NCBI RefSeq assembly: GCF_000469135.2 | Contig: NZ_CP048117.1 | Coordinates: forward strand, 3,695,501 to 3,759,500 | Length of the DNA: 64,000 nucleotides | DNA from: Bacillus sp. SB49 | GTDB lineage: Bacteria; Bacillota; Bacilli; Bacillales; Halobacillaceae | Reading direction: 5' to 3' | In this document: piece by piece, positions 62,323-64,000 of the stretch | Position numbering within the stretch: the first letter of the stretch is position 1 | How the letters are laid out: every line of letters starts with the position of its first letter | Notes under the pieces: generated by a model | The model's input: the letters and a program-made list of their open reading frames with translations, nothing else | Database searches by the model: none | Told to the model about the DNA's origin: nothing | Program-made: the position numbers and the translations under genes

Positions 62323-62349
62323 GATCCGCTATGAAAATCATAGCAAATC
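62323..62349 (-). terminator. Hairpin after the M23 peptidase gene; flanks IS copy 2 (right)
   Basis: GATTTGCTATGA and TCATAGCGGATC on the minus strand form a stem with two mismatches, three bases beyond the M23 stop, with CTTTTT some bases further. It resembles the stem at 60587-60614. Confidence 0.55.
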
Positions 62350-62352
62350 CAT

Positions 62353-63651
62353 CTATTTGGATACATAGTCCAAAGGATTCTTTAATGCTCCGTCTTTATG
62401 AATTTCAAAATGGAGATGGACACCGGTGGAGTGGCCGGTCGTTCCCATTTTCCCGATTTTGCCGCCCTGTTTCACGACATCGCCCCGTTTCACATCGATC
62501 GACTCGAGATGTGCATAGATCGTTTCATATCCGTTGCCGTGGTCGATGACGACTTTGTTGCCGAAACTCTTCTTGAAGCCTGCTTCCACGACTTTCCCAT
62601 TGTCCGCAGCTTTGATCGTCTTATCCTTCACACCGGCGATATCGATTCCTTTATGATAACGTCCCCACCTTTCTCCCTGCTTACTTGTGATTACACCACC
62701 GACAGCGGGCCAGATGAATGTACCGTCTCCTCTGGACGGAACAGCCTTCGTACCTTCGATGATCACTTTCTTCACAGGCTCTTTCGTCGTCTCTTCCTTT
62801 ACGACCTCTTCTTCCTGCTTCTCTCCGTTTGTAAAGACGAACTTGGTGTGAATTTCCTTTTCACCAGGCTGTCCTTCCTGCTTCACTTCTTTTTCTCCTT
62901 TATAGAGATCGTCCGATCGTTTGACTTCGACCGGATAGTCCACTTCCTCTTCCTTCACCCGCATCTTCCGGACGATGACATCAAGGGAAGGGGCAGGGTT
63001 ATCCGTAAGCAGTGTATCGACATCCGGATAAGCTGTCGTCCATTCTTCTTTTGTCAGGTCGGAATCGAACGTGTCCCCTTCTTTTATACGATCGACCGCC
63101 TCATCCACCGTATCGACGAAACGGACCGGGACTGCCTGCTCGTCATAGGATACCTTCTCCCCAAGGCTTACATCCATCACCTTCGTTTCCCCAGGCTTTG
63201 GATCCGCCGGTTCGCCTTCCTCCAACTGCTGGAGCACTTCCGGCTGAACGTATTCTTCCTTATATTTCTCTACGACTTGATCCGCTTCCGCTTCATCCGG
63301 AACGTGTGCCACCGGGCGGCCGTCAATGTTGACCTGCACCGTGTTCACCGTCACACGCACTTCTTCATCAAGCGCATCCAGCACCTGCTTCTCTTCCGGA
63401 TCGGCAGAGAAAACCCGCTCCGCTTTGTAGGAAACGTCTTTATCCAACTTCGTATCCCATTCCTCCGGGACGTCCGCTTCTTCAAGTTTCTGATCCAAAT
63501 ACGACTCGACCTTCGATTTATCTGTGACCGTCCCGACAGGTTTATCATCCACATAAACGTGGTATACCGTGTCCAAAGAACGTTCTGCATAAACTGTACC
63601 TACACTAAGACTCGTGACCGCGACCGCCGTGACAGCAACTTTCTTCCACAT
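62353..63651 (-). CDS. Secreted M23 family peptidase with G5 domain
   Basis: A 432-aa peptidoglycan endopeptidase. A signal peptide (VAVTAVAVTSLSVGTVYA) is followed by a charged region of about 200 residues and a G5 domain (DYPVEVKRSDDLYKGEKEV, about 235-315). The LytM-type M23 domain has HKGIDIAG near residue 331, YAHLESIDV and the zinc ligands HLHFE near 410. It probably cuts cell-wall cross-bridges during growth. Its position just upstream of walR suits a WalR-regulated wall hydrolase, though I found no convincing WalR site. AGGAGG precedes the ATG. Confidence 0.93.
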   Translation of the reverse strand: MWKKVAVTAVAVTSLSVGTVYAERSLDTVYHVYVDDKPVGTVTDKSKVESYLDQKLEEADVPEEWDTKLDKDVSYKAERVFSADPEEKQVLDALDEEVRVTVNTVQVNIDGRPVAHVPDEAEADQVVEKYKEEYVQPEVLQQLEEGEPADPKPGETKVMDVSLGEKVSYDEQAVPVRFVDTVDEAVDRIKEGDTFDSDLTKEEWTTAYPDVDTLLTDNPAPSLDVIVRKMRVKEEEVDYPVEVKRSDDLYKGEKEVKQEGQPGEKEIHTKFVFTNGEKQEEEVVKEETTKEPVKKVIIEGTKAVPSRGDGTFIWPAVGGVITSKQGERWGRYHKGIDIAGVKDKTIKAADNGKVVEAGFKKSFGNKVVIDHGNGYETIYAHLESIDVKRGDVVKQGGKIGKMGTTGHSTGVHLHFEIHKDGALKNPLDYVSK

Positions 63652-63930
63652 CTACCAAGTCCTCCTGAGTATAATTAATAAATTTATAAGAATTTATAAC
63701 AATCCTGTAAAATCCTCATTTAATCTATCACAGCAGAGGGCTTGATAAAACAACAATTCCGAATTGTAAAGAAGATATAATTTTCTTGGCAAAATTACGA
63801 AAGATACGGTTTAAATACATACAATTCGTGTATATTTACTCTATTTAAGTACAATATATTTAAAGTTTAAATGTGGTAACACTAGAATATTATCTATTAA
63901 TCTTCAACTTTTTCCAAAGAATAAAATATC

Positions 63931-63961
63931 AAAAAACGCCTGCGTAGAATACGCAGACGTT
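63931..63961 (-). terminator. Terminator following the tRNA gene
   Basis: On the minus strand AACGTCTGCGTA pairs with TACGCAGGCGTT (one G-U) around a three-base loop, then TTTTTT, seven bases past the tRNA end. Confidence 0.88.
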
Positions 63962-63968
63962 CTGGTAG

Positions 63969-64000
63969 TGGCTCGGGACGGAATCGAACCGCCGACACAC
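63969..64000 (-). tRNA. tRNA-Phe, 3' part
   Basis: On the minus strand the visible 32 bases hold the variable loop end, a T-arm GGCGG-TTCGATT-CCGTC and the acceptor strand CCGAGCC plus discriminator A. This equals the 3' half of Bacillus tRNA-Phe as I remember it. CCA is not encoded (CTA follows). The anticodon is beyond the window, so the identity rests on the T-arm and acceptor only. Confidence 0.75.

Noticed and set aside
63652-63930. WalR box upstream of the M23 gene
   Set aside because: The best match (TGTAAA-N5-TATAAT near 63764) breaks the second half-site and lies on the opposite strand.
1-64000. CRISPR arrays or prophage
   Set aside because: No series of short spaced direct repeats and no phage structural or integrase genes were seen.

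Overview
The window looks like a near-origin segment of a Bacillaceae (Firmicutes) chromosome, probably from a moderately halophilic or alkaliphilic relative of Bacillus. The evidence is a complete walR-walK-walH-walI-walJ-htrA locus with rlmH in the same neighbourhood, Gram-positive ribosome binding sites (AGGAGG), B. subtilis-type families (YerD-like, scoAB, YfcC, M48 YhfN-like) and a tRNA-Phe end of Bacillus type. I cannot name the species.

Region 1 (1-16.57 kb) is an AT-rich DNA phosphorothioation defence island. dndB-dndC-dndD-dndE-dndA read rightwards as one operon. They are divergent from a restriction arm, dptF and dptG, which runs off the left edge. Converging on dndA from the right is a second block: a phosphorothioation-associated protein 4 homologue, an SMC/Rad50-like ATPase, a 55-aa protein and an SF2 helicase (minus strand). 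Divergent from these is a second set: a 62-aa protein, a second DndD-like ATPase and a second DndE-like protein (plus strand). The second block resembles in outline the Pbe-type effector modules of haloarchaea, but the match could not be tested. Two different effector arms beside one modification operon, with a duplicated DndD/DndE pair, is the best candidate here for an undescribed system.

Region 2 (16.57-31.7 kb) has ordinary higher-GC chromosomal genes: an M20 amidohydrolase with a YfcC permease, VOC and GNAT proteins, a secreted protein, a lipoprotein, an esterase, a YerD-like glutamate synthase-domain protein and a tRNA-dihydrouridine synthase. A hexitol-type PTS operon follows: DeoR regulator, RPE-type epimerase, SIS isomerase, mannitol-phosphate dehydrogenase, EIIA and EIICB.

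Region 3 (31.7-38.4 kb) is accessory. It holds a halocin C8-like bacteriocin precursor with a tiny membrane peptide upstream, a divergent membrane protein, an AT-rich two-gene McrBC-like system (MrcB-type AAA protein plus DUF2357/PD-(D/E)XK nuclease), and a CPBP protease behind a MerR-type operator.

Region 4 (38.4-53.1 kb) contains a YeiL-like regulator with an MFS transporter, rlmH, IS3-family copy 1, a ketone-body (3-hydroxybutyrate/acetoacetate) operon with a clear sigma-54 promoter and its activator, an M48 protease, an Ltp-family surface protein and an AGCS symporter.

Region 5 (53.1-64 kb) starts with a DnaA-box cluster, then htrA-walJ-walI-walH-walK-walR on the minus strand, IS copy 2, an M23 peptidase and the 3' part of a tRNA-Phe. 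Both IS copies sit at essentially the same point of the same intergenic repeat, and each locus is bracketed by two near-copies of a locus-specific hairpin.
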